A stretch of 64,000 nt of DNA from Zhengitettix transpicula (Eukaryota; Arthropoda; Insecta; Orthoptera; Tetrigidae): the NCBI GenBank assembly GCA_037074705.1, contig CM073591.1, positions 133,307,032 to 133,371,031 on the forward strand, written 5' to 3'. Shown in pieces: positions 49,443 through 62,855 of this stretch (positions are counted from its first letter, which is position 1; each line of letters opens with the position of its first letter). Made by a program: the position numbers and the translations under genes. A model generated the notes under the pieces. The model searched no databases. It saw only the letters and a program-made list of their open reading frames with translations, and was not told the DNA's origin.

Positions 49443-52400
49443 GACATTTCGTTAGTAAATAGTAGGCCAATAATTTTATGAAAACGTATTTGGATCTACG
49501 TCGTGCTAACGAATTACAGTAAACGGTGAAATTACACAATGATTGGTATGCATAAGGGAATATTCGCGGAAAAGTCTCGATATATTTAAATCAAGTTGGT
49601 TTTAAAATGTAAATAAAGAGCTTATAAGAAGAAGAAAAATATTGTATGTTTGAGGGATAAATTTCATGAAATGATCCAAATAAAGGAAATAAATAAGTAA
49701 GGATCAATTTGGAATTCTATTTAAATGGTTTTGTTTCTATGGAGCGGCACTGGAGCATCTAATAAAGAAACAGGATTGATTTTCTGTACGATTTATAATT
49801 GTTGTTTGTTAGCATTGTAAACGATAAATGTGTTGAATAAATAAAAAGTAATGAGGCTGAAGCGTGAATTTGAATGTGTACGATATTAAATAGAGTTTTC
49901 AACTTAGTTTGTACCGAAATTGAGAATGTCCCAGTATTTTCGTGAGACGAAGTGTAGGACGTGTGACGCAGAGTGAACATTAGGATTGTACTTGTAAACA
50001 TCCTGATAAATTGTGTGTGATGAGACGTCCCGACTCGAAGAGAATAAAGCTGAGGAAAGAAGTATTTGAGTTTGAATTGTATTTGTCCGGGACAGCGCGT
50101 ACGCAGTCCCGACTACCAAAAATAACGCGCCCGAGTTATCCACATTAGGGATAATCGCAGGGGTCAGCCCAACCGAAGTGCAATGGAAGAGCCTCACCCT
50201 GGAGGAACCGCCTTCATGATCACGGTAACCTCTACGCCAGGTAAGTATGCCGACATGCGCACAAACTCGGCGTTATGTACCCAGATACCGCCGAACACAC
50301 TGCGACTCACAACGCAGTCAAAACTCACTCACACTCTGCACATTATTTATCCCGTACATTCGGCGATACTCGCGGAACTAAAGCTTAAAACCGCCCTGAA
50401 CCCCAAACCCACATCCCTACAAAATACTGAAATCTTTTACAAAAATTGAAATTAAATATTTCATTTGTCCGCGTGGTTCGCACGTTGTGCCGAGAGGTGT
50501 CTCTGCCGCCATGTTCATTCAAATCTGTACGTGTCAAAGATCGGTTAGCATTTGCGTTTCTTCATAGGGCTTCTTCGATTTAAACTTTTAAAACTTTCCA
50601 AAATTTCAACTTTTATTATACTGCCTCTTCGTAAATGCAATCCGAAGACTTTCTTTACTCGCTGCATTTGACTATGTACTTACACCCTTCAACACGTACA
50701 TGTCTCTGTCCTCGCCGCCGTATCAAGAATTATACACAGAATATCCAAATATTTCGATTATTTCGGCGGAAATTGTAAATCGTCAAAAGTATTCTCGCAG
50801 TAATGACAATCAATCGTCACGCCCTCTGACTCTACAATCATTATATTCCTCTTGATAATACGCAAATTGTGTAATGAAATGATTCAGCACCTCCAAATTC
50901 GTGCAGAGAATTTTACACTGACACTCAAGACAGTATTTCATTCGCGTGAACAAATGTGAGGATCGGATGTGTGGGTATTCGCTGGTAATTCCACCACAGA
51001 CGAAAAATAGCTTTCGTGCCTCTTGGCGCCAGTTCGGCTGAGGATTCTAACCCAATTCTCACGACGGTCCACCTGCAGGCGGGTGGATCGTCACAAATTA
51101 AGAAATATAATGACGTCATATCATCCTAAACTCGAAGATTACACCAACATTACACAAGAAAGAAGCAATGGCAAAACGGCAGGATCCACAAGTCGCCAGA
51201 GTTTGAGGACTGAAGACAGTCGTTCTCGAACCATCACAGAAGAACGGTTGCTCTGGAACCATCACAGTACAAGTGTTGAGAAAGTTTTAGACTCACAGCC
51301 ACCTGAGACTCCGAGATATTTTAAATGGAACGCCGCTTCGCAGAGAAACTTCGGTCACCGTAACCATACCTCGTCACGCCTAATGGTTGTGTAGACGGTT
51401 TTACTTTCTTTTTCCTTGGCCTAGTTTTTCCCACGTTTCCATATCCGTCTAGCCGGGACCTTTTAAAGCGACATGTTTAGTTATATTGAGTCAGGGATGA
51501 GGTCCAATCCCATTTTAGATTAAATAAACTAGGTGAAACATTACGAGGGAGGCTTCTTTTACTAGGTAAAGCCCAACTTTCTCCTTCCAGCAGTAACAGG
51601 CGACGAAGCTCGGGCCGGAAGATTTGACCAGGAACCTTGGACCGACAGGAGACCTGTTCCGACGGTTTTAGATCAAGAACGCCTAATAAAGACCTTCTAA
51701 GAGTAGAGCTTTCTTAATTTCTCAATCCTCAACGCTTAGAGGGTGATCTCTTGTTAATTATTTATTATCTCGCGTTAGTGTGTTCATTGGTAAGTTAGCG
51801 TCTCAAGCATACGTAATTTTCATTTGTCCATGATTTTCGAATGTGTACGCCCGTATTTAATTAAACTACATGTAGACAGCGGGGTGGCAGGTGCCACGAC
51901 ATCGAAATAATTGAATTTACAATAAATAAATATAGTTATTTCAAATTAAGAACCCGGCTTGTGGACATTTTTTAAATGATCAAAATCTATATCATTATTG
52001 ACAATCGAAGATCGAAATGGAGGAAGAAATTTCCAAACTATTGGAGGCTCTAGATTACTTGGTTTAATTACATTACGTGGACCTCGCGACATGTGGTTTT
52101 ATAAATTCCAAAAATCCTCCTTACTGCCTCTGTCGTTATGAGAAAGTTTTCGGATTTTCGGGCACCGTTTTCTACCCTTGCCGTAAAAACGGTCAATTCT
52201 TAAGACTTCTTATTTCTAGCCGTTTTCTCAACGCCAGCTGATATCGTTGTAAGATCTGCTACAATCCTTGCCCCTATTCACTGTGTTACGTGGGAACAAT
52301 TCTTGTGCATTTTTCTTTCCCTCAACTAAGAATTTTAGTAACTGACGGAATTACAAGTCGTTAGTACCCCTGTTAATCATCGGACCGTGTGCTCATTCTC

Positions 52401-53645
52401 CTTAGTGTTTTTACCGTTTTTAAATAATCGTCCTTGCCGTTATTCCGTTTTACTTGTTTCCGCGGTGCAAACCGATTTCAGGCTTCCAATACGAAATATT
52501 AAGAAATTCAACCAAATATCGTAAATACTGTACTTTGCCCTCTATACATAAAGTGTCCCAGTTTCTGTCAATTTATTCGCTTTGTGATATTCCTTACTAT
52601 ATAAATTGTCACTTACGAAATCAGCTTCTCCGTTGAATTAAGTTTCTAGTAGAACATTTTCCGACAATACTTCCTTTTATTACCAGGTCTTCCGCTGGCC
52701 TAACTAGGGTCACGTCCAGTGTATGATTTATTATTCTGTGTTTTGTCCTACCTGCTGAAAGACGTCATTCCAAACCAGGGAATTTACGGCAATTTGCATT
52801 TGGGAATTTCCAAGCTGTTCTTCCCAGTATTAAGATCACCGGCTAAAGTCAACGGCTGATTATCTAATAGAAAGCTTTTGAATATTAAAGGCGCTTGGCG
52901 CGACATTGTTCAGCCGCGTAAGTATTATTATTATAATTATTCTTGGGCCTTTTCCCGGTTGTAGCTATATCTACTAAAATAACAAAATACAAAAAGACAT
53001 TTATTCAAATATACAATATATACAAATATATGCCTTTGTAAAGTTTATTATTTTTATTTATTATTTAAATGACAAAAAAGGAAACATTAACCGCACACGC
53101 CCCTCTTGTTTCGATACACTCCACTTCACTTTATTTTATTGGACATATCTTTTCTCATAAATCACTTCACTTCACTGCTCACCACTCTGACCAGATAAAA
53201 ACTAATAAGTGTAATAAGAATATATATATAGATATATATACAATACCCCATGTTTATTGCCTTCCTTTAAACTGATCACCGCTATTCGGAAAATACGTCA
53301 GGCAATGAATTCCAGTCGCGTATTGATCTTTTAACAAATAAATATTCGCCAACGTATGCCATTTTCTTTAATTTGGTAAGGGTGATCTATTATGGAAATA
53401 TTAGTGGGCGCCAAGAGATGATTTTAAATTTATTTCCAGGCCGGATGACCTGTATAAATTTTGTGTATTGCGGACAGCCTCTCGTGTTTCGTTTCTACTG
53501 CTCAGCGTTAGTAAATTGATCGAGAGGATTGTCCGCGAATAGACACCCAAACATCTTTTTAGCCCGATTCTGAAGCTAGTGGGTATTTATTTAAATATGC
53601 ACCCCAACAAATTGTCCCATATTCTAAAATAGACCTGACCAGTTA
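49175..53645. repeat. Repeat unit 12 (4,471 bp)
   Basis: It shares with unit 6 the variants listed there, six units (about 26.8 kb) away. It also has many private changes: CATTTGTCCGCG near 50462, TTTATTATACTG near 50611, TCCTAAACTCG near 51123, AACCATACC near 51362 and CATTATTGAC near 51993. The right half is type A with CATTTTCCGAC, like units 7, 8, 13 and 14. Confidence 0.95.
50085..50248 (-). ncRNA. U1 snRNA: U1 snRNA (unit 12)
   Basis: Identical to the reference by eye, in contrast to the many private substitutions in the rest of this unit. Confidence 0.95.
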
Positions 53646-53913
53646 TCTGTAAGCAGATATCTTGGTTTTCCTCGTACTTTTCCTCAAAACCCCTATTTAC
53701 AAAATGTAGCGCCCTCCACCCTTTACCTGCGCCTTTGCTGACTTGATTTCCCAAATTTAGAACCTTACTAATCGTGATTGCAAGATATTCACAACTGTTG
53801 GATTCCGTTACAACTTCATTCCCCATTTGTAAATTTAAGGAATGACGAGGCGGGGTTTTTCGAACACACGAGAATGTCTGTATGAATCGATCGATTACGT
53901 ACAGCGAAATCAA
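53282..53913 (-). pseudogene. LINE reverse-transcriptase relic (unit 12/13 junction)
   Basis: Same relic, Asp form, TATAAATTTTG variant. Confidence 0.75.
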
Positions 53914-56900
53914 GACATTTCGTTAGTAAATAGTAGGCCAATAATTTTATGAAAACGTATTTGGATCTACGTCGTGCTAACGAATTACAGTAAACGGTGA
54001 AATTACACAATGATTGGTATGCATAAGGGAATATTCGCGGAAAAGTCTCGATATATTTAAATCAAGTTGGTTTTAAAATGTAAATAAAGAGCTTATAAGA
54101 AGAAGAAAAATATTGTATGTTTGAGGGATAAATTTCATGAAATGTTCCAAATAAAGGAAATAAATAAGTAAGGATCAATTTGGAATTCTATTTAAATGGT
54201 TTTGTTTCTATGGAGCGGCACTGGAGCATCTAATAAAGAAACAGGGTTGATTTTCTGTACGATTTATAATTGTTGTTTGTTAGCATTGTAAACGATAAAT
54301 GTGTTGAATAAATAAAAAGTAATGAGGCTGAAGCGTGAATTTGAATGTGTACGATATTAAATAGAGTTTTCAACTTAGTTTGTACCGAAATTGAGAATGT
54401 CCCAGTATTTTCGTGAGACGAAGTGTAGGACGTGTGACGCAGAGTGAACATTAGGATTGTACTTGTAAACATCCTGATAAATTGTGTGTGATGAGACGTC
54501 CCGACTCGAAGAGAATAAAGCTGAGGAAAGAAGTATTTGAGTTTGAATTGTATTTGTCCGGGACAGCGCGTACGCAGTCCCGACTACCAAAAATAACGCG
54601 CCCGAGTTATCCACATTAGGGATAATCGCAGGGGTCAGCCCAACCGAAGTGCAATGGAAGAGCCTCACCCTGGAGGAACCGCCTTCATGATCACGGTAAC
54701 CTCTACGCCAGGTAAGTATGCCGACATGCGCACAAACTCGGCGTTATGTACCCAGATACCGCCGAACACACTGCGACTCACAACGCAGTCAAAACTCACT
54801 CACACTCTGCACATTATTTATCCCGTACATTCGGCGATACTCGCGGAACTAAAGCTTAAAACCGCCCTGAACCCCAAACCCACATCCCTACAAAATACTG
54901 AAAACTTTTACAAAAATTGAAATTAAATATTTCATTTGACCGCGTGGTTCGCACGTTGTGCCGAGAGGTGTCTCTGCCGCCATGTTCATTCAAATCTGTA
55001 CGTGTCAAAGATCGGTTAGCATTTGCGTTTCTTCATAGGGCTTCTTCGATTTAAACTTTTAAAACTTTCCAAAATTTCAACTTTTATTAAACTGCCTCTT
55101 CGTAAATGCAATCCGAAGACTTTCTTTACTCGCTGCATTTGACTATGTACTTACACCCTTCAACACGTACATGTCTCTGTCCTCGCCGCCGTATCAAAAA
55201 TTATACACAGAATATCCAAATATTTCGATTATTTCGGCGGAAATTGTAAATCGTCAAAAGTATTCTCGCAGTAATGACAATCAATCGTCACGCCCTCTGA
55301 CTCTACAATCATTATATTCCTCTTGATAATACGCAAATTTTGTAATGAAATGATTCAGCACCTCCAAATTCGTGCAGAGAATTTTACACTGACACTCAAG
55401 ACAGTATTTCATTCGCGTGACCAAATGTGAGGATCGGATGTGTGGGTATTCGCTGGTAATTCCACCACAGACGAAAAATAGCTTTCGTGCCTCTTGGCGC
55501 CAGTTCGGCTGAGGATTCTAACCCAATTCTCACGACGGTCCACCTGCAGGCGGGTGGATCGTCACAAATTAAGAAATATAATGACGTCATATCATCCTAG
55601 ACTCGAAGATTACACCAACATTACACAAGAAAGAAGCAATGGCAAAACGGCAGGATCCACAAGTCGCCAGAGTTTGAGGACTGAAGACAGTCGTTCTCGA
55701 ACCATCACAGAAGAACGGTTGCTCTGGAACCATCACAGTACAAGTGTTGAGAAAGTTTTAGACTCACAGCCACCTGAGACTCCGAGATATTTTAAATGGA
55801 ACGCCGCTTCGCAGAGAAACTTCGGTCACCGTAACCAAACCTCGTCACGCCTAATGGTTGTGTAGACGGTTTTACTTTCTTTTTCCTTGGCCTAGTTTTT
55901 CCCACGTTTCCATCTCCGTCTAGCCGGGACCTTTTAAAGCGACATGTTTAGTTATATTGAGTCAGGGATGAGGTCCAATCCCATTTTAGATTAAATAAAC
56001 TAGGTGAAACATTACGAGGGAGGCTTCTTTTACTAGGTAAAGCCCAACTTTCTCCTTCCAGCAGTAACAGGCGACGAAGCTCGGGCCGGAAGATTTGACC
56101 AGGAACCTTGGACCGACAGGAGACCTGTTCCGACGGTTTTAGATCAAGAACGCCTAATAAAGACCTTCTAAGAGTAGAGCTTTCTTAATTTCTCAATCCT
56201 CGACGCTTAGAGGGTGATCTCTTGTTAATTATTTATTATCTCGCGTTAGTGTGTTCATTGGTAAGTTAGCGTCTCAAGCATACGTAATTTTCATTTGTCC
56301 ATGATTTTCGAATGTGTACGCCCGTATTTAATTAAACTACATGTAGACAGCGGGGTGGCAGGTGCCACGACATCGAAATAATTGAATTTACAATAAATAA
56401 ATATAGTTATTTCAAATTAAGAACCCGGCTTGTGGACATTTTTTAAATGATCAAAATCTATATCATTAATGACAATCGAAGATCGAAATGGAGGAAGAAA
56501 TTTCCAAACTATTGGAGGCTCTAGATTACTTGGTTTAATTACATTACGTGGACCTCGCGACATGTGGTTTTATAAATTCCAAAAATCCTCCTTACTGCCT
56601 CTGTCGTTATGAGAAAGTTTTCGGATTTTCGGGCACCGTTTTCTACCCTTGCCGTAAAAACGGTCAATTCTTAAGACTTCTTATTTCTAGCCGTTTTCTC
56701 AACGCCAGCTGATATCGTTGTAAGATCTGCTACAATCCTTGCCCCTATTCACTGTGTTACGTGGGAACAATTCTTGTGCATTTTTCTTTCCCTCAACTAA
56801 GAATTTTAGTAACTGACGGAATTACAAGTCGTTAGTACCCCTGTTAATCATCGGACCGTGTGCTCATTCTCCTTAGTGTTTTTTCCGTTTTTAAATAATC

Positions 56901-58116
56901 GTCCTTGCCGTTATTCCGTTTTACTTGTTTCCGCGGTGCAAACCGATTTCAGGCTTCCAATACGAAATATTAAGAAATTCAACCAAATATCGTAAATACT
57001 GTACTTTGCCCTCTATACATAAAGTGTCCCAGTTTCTGTCAATTTATTCGCTTTGTGATATTCCTTACTATATAAATTGTCACTTACGAAATCAGCTTCT
57101 CCGTTGAATTAAGTTTCTAGTAGAACATTTTCCGACAATACTTCCTTTTATTACCAGGTCTTCCGCTGGCCTAACTAGGGTCACGTCCAGTGTATGATTT
57201 ATTATTCTGTGTTTTGTCCTACCTGCTGAAAGACGTCATTCCAAACCAGGGAATTTACGGCAATTTGCATTTGGGAATTTCCAAGCTGTTCTTCCCAGTA
57301 TTAAGATCACCGGCTAAAGTCAACGGCTGATTATCTAATAGAAAGCTTTTGAATATTAAAGGCGCTTGGCGCGACATTGTTCAGCCGCGTAAGTATTATT
57401 ATTATAATTATTCTTGGGCCTTTTCCCGGTTGTAGCTATATCTACTAAAATAACAAAATACAAAAAGACATTTATTCAAATATACAATATATACAAATAT
57501 ATGCCTTTGTAAAGTTTATTATTTTTATTTATTATTTAAATGACAAAAAAGGAAACATTAACCGCACACGCCCCTCTTGTTTCGATACACTCCACTTCAC
57601 TTTATTTTATTGGACATATCTTTTCTCATAAATCACTTCACTTCACTGCTCACCACTCTGACCAGATAAAAACTAATAAGTGTAATAAGAATATATATAT
57701 AGATATATATACAATACCCCATGTTTATTGCCTTCCTTTAAACTGATCACCGCTATTCGGAAAATACGTCAGGCAATGAATTCCAGTCGCGTATTGATCT
57801 TTTAACAAATAAATATTCGCCAACGTATGCCATTTTCTTTAATTTGGTAAGGGTGATCTATTATGGAAATATTAGTGGGCGCCAAGAGATGATTTTAAAT
57901 TTATTTCCAGGCCGGATGACCTGTATAAATTTTGTGTATTGCGGACAGTCTCTCGTGTTTCGTTTCTACTGCTCAGCGTTAGTAAATTGATCGAGAGGAT
58001 TGTCCGCGAATAGACACCCAAACATCTTTTTAGCCCGATTCTGAAGCTAGTGGGTATTTATTTAAATATGCACCCCAACAAATTGTCCCATATTCTAAAA
58101 TAGACCTGACCAGTTA
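53646..58116. repeat. Repeat unit 13 (4,471 bp)
   Basis: Close to units 8, 9 and 14. Private changes include GCAAATTTTGTAATG near 55333, GTGTTTTTTCCG near 56876 and GACAGTCTCTCG near 57946. The A/B block is type A. Confidence 0.95.
54556..54719 (-). ncRNA. U1 snRNA: U1 snRNA (unit 13)
   Basis: Identical to the reference copy across the mature RNA by eye. Confidence 0.95.
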
Positions 58117-58384
58117 TCTGTAAGCAGATATCTTGGTTTTCCTCGTACTTTTCCTCAAAACCCCTATTTACAAAATGTAGCGCCCTCCACCCTTTACCTG
58201 CGCCTTTGCTGACTTGATTTCCCAAATTTAGAACCTTACTAATCGTGATTGCAAGATATTCACAACTGTTGGATTCCGTTACAACTTCATTCCCCATTTG
58301 TAAATTTAAGGAATGACGAGGCGGGGTTTTTCGAACACACGAGAATGTCTGTATGAATCGATCGATTACGTACAGCGAAATCAA
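57753..58384 (-). pseudogene. LINE reverse-transcriptase relic (unit 13/14 junction)
   Basis: Same relic, Asp form, with a private GACAGTCTCTCG near 57946. Confidence 0.75.
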
Positions 58385-61300
58385 GACATTTCGTTAGTAA
58401 ATAGTAGGCCAATAATTTTATGAAAACGTATTTGGATCTACGTCGTGCTAACGAATTACAGTAAACGGTGAAATTACACAATGATTGGTATGCATAAGGG
58501 AATATTCGCGGAAAAGTCTCGATATATTTAAATCAAGTTGGTTTTAAAATGTAAATAAAGAGCTTATAAGAAGAAGAAAAATATTGTATGTTTGAGGGAT
58601 AAATTTCATGAAATGTTCCAAATAAAGGAAATAAATAAGTAAGGATCAATTTGGAATTCTATTTAAATGGTTTTGTTTCTATGGAGCGGCACTGGAGCAT
58701 CTAATAAAGAAACAGGGTTGATTTTCTGTACGATTTATAATTGTTGTTTGTTAGCATTGTAAACGATAAATGTGTTGAATAAATAAAAAGTAATGAGGCT
58801 GAAGCGTGAATTTGAATGTGTACGATATTAAATAGAGTTTTCAACTTAGTTTGTACCGAAATTGAGAATGTCCCAGTATTTTCGTGAGACGAAGTGTAGG
58901 ACGTGTGACGGAGAGTGAACATTAGGATTGTACTTGTAAACATCCTGATAAATTGTGTGTGATGAGACGTCCCGACTCGAAGAGAATAAAGCTGAGGAAA
59001 GAAGTATTTGAGTTTGAATTGTATTTGTCCGGGACAGCGCGTACGCAGTCCCGACTACCAAAAATAACGCGCCCGAGTTATCCACATTAGGGATAATCGC
59101 AGGGGTCAGCCCAACCGAAGTGCAATGGAAGAGCCTCACCCTGGAGGAACCGCCTTCATGATCACGGTAACCTCTACGCCAGGTAAGTATGCCGACATGC
59201 GCACAAACTCGGCGTTATGTACCCAGATACCGCCGAACACACTGCGACTCACAACGCAGTCAAAACTCACTCACACTCTGCACATTATTTATCCCGTACA
59301 TTCGGCGATACTCGCGGAATAAAAGCTTAAAACCGCCCTGAACCCCAAACCCACATCCCTACAAAATACTGAAATCTTTTACAAAAATTGAAATTAAATA
59401 TTTCATTTGACCGCGTGGTTCGCACGTTGTGCCGAGAGGTGTCTCTGCCGCCATGTTCATTCAAATCTGTACGTGTCAAAGATCGGTTAGCATTTGCGTT
59501 TCTTCATAGGGCTTCTTCGATTTAAACTTTTAAAACTTTCCAAAATTTCAACTTTTATTAAACTGCCTCTTCGTAAATGCAATCCGAAGACTTTCTTTAC
59601 TCGCTGCATTTGACTATGTACTTACACCCTTCAACACGTACATGTCTCTGTCCTCGCCGCCGTATCAAAAATTATACACAGAATATCCAAATATTTCGAT
59701 TATTTCGGCGGAAATTGTAAATCGTCAAAAGTATTCTCGCAGTAATGACAATCAATCGTCACGCCTTCTGACTCTACAATCATTATATTCCTCTTGATAA
59801 TACGCAAATTGTGTAATGAAATGATTCAGCACCTCCAAATTCGTGCAGAGAATTTTACACTGACACTCAAGACAGTATTTCATTCGCGTGACCAAATGTG
59901 AGGATCGGATGTGTGGGTATTCGCTGGTAATTCCACCACAGACGAAAAATAGCTTTCGTGCCTCTTGGCGCCAGTTCGGCTGAGGATTCTAACCCAATTC
60001 TCACGACGGTCCACCTGCAGGCGGGTGGATCGTCACAAATTAAGAAATATAATGACGTCATATCATCCTAGACTCGAAGATTACACCAACATTACACAAG
60101 AAAGAAGCAATGGCAAAACGGCAGGATCCACAAGTCGCCAGAGTTTGAGGACTGAAGACAGTCGTTCTCGAACCATCACAGAAGAACGGTTGCTCTGGAA
60201 CCATCACAGTACAAGTGTTGAGAAAGTTTTAGACTCACAGCCACCTGAGACTCCGAGATATTTTAAATGGAACGCCGCTTCGCAGAGAAACTTCGGTCAC
60301 CGTAACCAAACCTCGTCACGCCTAATGGTTGTGTAGACGGTTTTACTTTCTTTTTCCTTGGCCTAGTTTTTCCCACGTTTCCATCTCCGTCTAGCCGGGA
60401 CCTTTTAAAGCGACATGTTTAGTTATATTGAGTCAGGGATGAGGTCCAATCCCATTTTAGATTAAATAAACTAGGTGAAACATTACGAGGGAGGCTTCTT
60501 TTACTAGGTAAAGCCCAACTTTCTCCTTCCAGCAGTAACAGGCGACGAAGCTCGGGCCGGAAGATTTGACCAGGAACCTTGGACCGACAGGAGACCTGTT
60601 CCGACGGTTTTAGATCAAGAACGCCTAATAAAGACCTTCTAAGAGTAGAGCTTTCTTAATTTCTCAATCCTCGACGCTTAGAGGGTGATCTCTTGTTAAT
60701 TATTTATTATCTCGCGTTAGTGTGTTCATTGGTAAGTTAGCGTCTCAAGCATACGTAATTTTCATTTGTCCATGATTTTCGAATGTGTACGCCCGTATTT
60801 AATTAAACTACATGTAGACAGCGGGGTGGCAGGTGCCACGACATCGAAATAATTGAATTTACAATAAATAAATATAGTTATTTCAAATTAAGAACCCGGC
60901 TTGTGGACATTTTTTAAATGATCAAAATCTATATCATTAATGACAATCGAAGATCGAAATGGAGGAAGAAATTTCCAAACTATTGGAGGCTCTAGATTAC
61001 TTGGTTTAATTACATTACGTGGACCTCGCGACATGTGGTTTTATAAATTCCAAAAATCCTCCTTACTGCCTCTGTCGTTATGAGAAAGTTTTCGGATTTT
61101 CGGGCACCGTTTTCTACCCTTGCCGTAAAAACGGTCAATTCTTAAGACTTCTTATTTCTAGCCGTTTTCTCAACGCCAGCTGATATCGTTGTAAGATCTG
61201 CTACAATCCTTGCCCCTATTCACTGTGTTACGTGGGAACAATTCTTGTGCATTTTTCTTTCCCTCAACTAAGAATTTTAGTAACTGACGGAATTACAAGT

Positions 61301-62587
61301 CGTTAGTACCCCTGTTAATCATCGGACCGTGTGCTCATTCTCCTTAGTGTTTTTACCGTTTTAAAATAATCGTCCTTGCCGTTATTCCGTTTTACTTGTT
61401 TCCGCGGTGCAAACCGATTTCAGGCTTCCAATACGAAATATTAAGAAATTCAACCAAATATCGTAAATACTGTACTTTGCCCTCTATACATAAAGTGTCC
61501 CAGTTTCTGTCAATTTATTCGCTTTGTGATATTCCTTACTATATAAATTGTCACTTACGAAATCAGCTTCTCCGTTGAATTAAGTTTCTAGTAGAACATT
61601 TTCCGACAATACTTCCTTTTATTACCAGGTCTTCCGCTGGCCTAACTAGGGTCACGTCCAGTGTATGATTTATTATTCTGTGTTTTGTCCTACCTGCTGA
61701 AAGACGTCATTCCAAACCAGGGAATTTACGGCAATTTGCATTTGGGAATTTCCAAGCTGTTCTTCCCAGTATTAAGATCACCGGCTAAAGTCAACGGCTG
61801 ATTATCTAATAGAAAGCTTTTGAATATTAAAGGCGCTTGGCGCGACATTGTTCAGCCGCGTAAGTATTATTATTATAATTATTCTTGGGCCTTTTCCCGG
61901 TTGTAGCTATATCTACTAAAATAACAAAATACAAAAAGACATTTATTCAAATATACAATATATACAAATATATGCCTTTGTAAAGTTTATTATTTTTATT
62001 TATTATTTAAATGACAAAAAAGGAAACATTAACCGCACACGCCCCTCTTGTTTCGATACACTCCACTTCACTTTATTTTATTGGACATATCTTTTCTCAT
62101 AAATCACTTCACTTCACTGCTCACCACTCTGACCAGATAAAAACTAATAAGTGTAATAAGAATATATATATAGATATATATACAATACCCCATGTTTATT
62201 GCCTTCCTTTAAACTGATCACCGCTATTCGGAAAATACGTCAGGCAATGAATTCCAGTCGCGTATTGATCTTTTAACAAATAAATATTCGCCAACGTATG
62301 CCATTTTCTTTAATTTGGTAAGGGTGATCTATTATGGAAATATTAGTGGGCGCCAAGAGATGATTTTAAATTTATTTCCAGGCCGGATGACCTGTATAAA
62401 TTTTGTGTATTGCGGACAGCCTCTCGTGTTTCGTTTCTACTGCTCAGCGTTAGTAAATTGATCGAGAGGATTGTCCGCGAATAGACACCCAAACATCTTT
62501 TTAGCCCGATTCTGAAGCTAGTGGGTATTTATTTAAATATGCACCCCAACAAATTGTCCCATATTCTAAAATAGACCTGACCAGTTA
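58117..62587. repeat. Repeat unit 14 (4,471 bp)
   Basis: It shares GCCTTCTGACTC near 59764 with unit 8. Private changes are TGACGGAGAGTG near 58906 and GCGGAATAAAAGC near 59314. The U1 gene is the common form. Confidence 0.95.
59027..59190 (-). ncRNA. U1 snRNA: U1 snRNA (unit 14)
   Basis: Identical to the reference by eye. The upstream spacer has GCGGAATAAAAGC, about 125 bp before the start, instead of GCGGAACTAAAGC. Confidence 0.95.
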
Positions 62588-62855
62588 TCTGTAAGCAGAT
62601 ATCTTGGTTTTCCTCGTACTTTTCCTCAAAACCCCTATTTACAAAATGTAGCGCCCTCCACCCTTTACCTGCGCCTTTGCTGACTTGATTTCCCAAATTT
62701 AGAACCTTACTAATCGTGATTGCAAGATATTCACAACTGTTGGATTCCGTTACAACTTCATTCCCCATTTGTAAATTTAAGGAATGACGAGGCGGGGTTT
62801 TTCGAACACACGAGAATGTCTGTATGAATCGATCGATTACGTACAGCGAAATCAA
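62224..62855 (-). pseudogene. LINE reverse-transcriptase relic (unit 14/15 junction)
   Basis: Same relic, Asp form, TATAAATTTTG variant. Confidence 0.75.
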
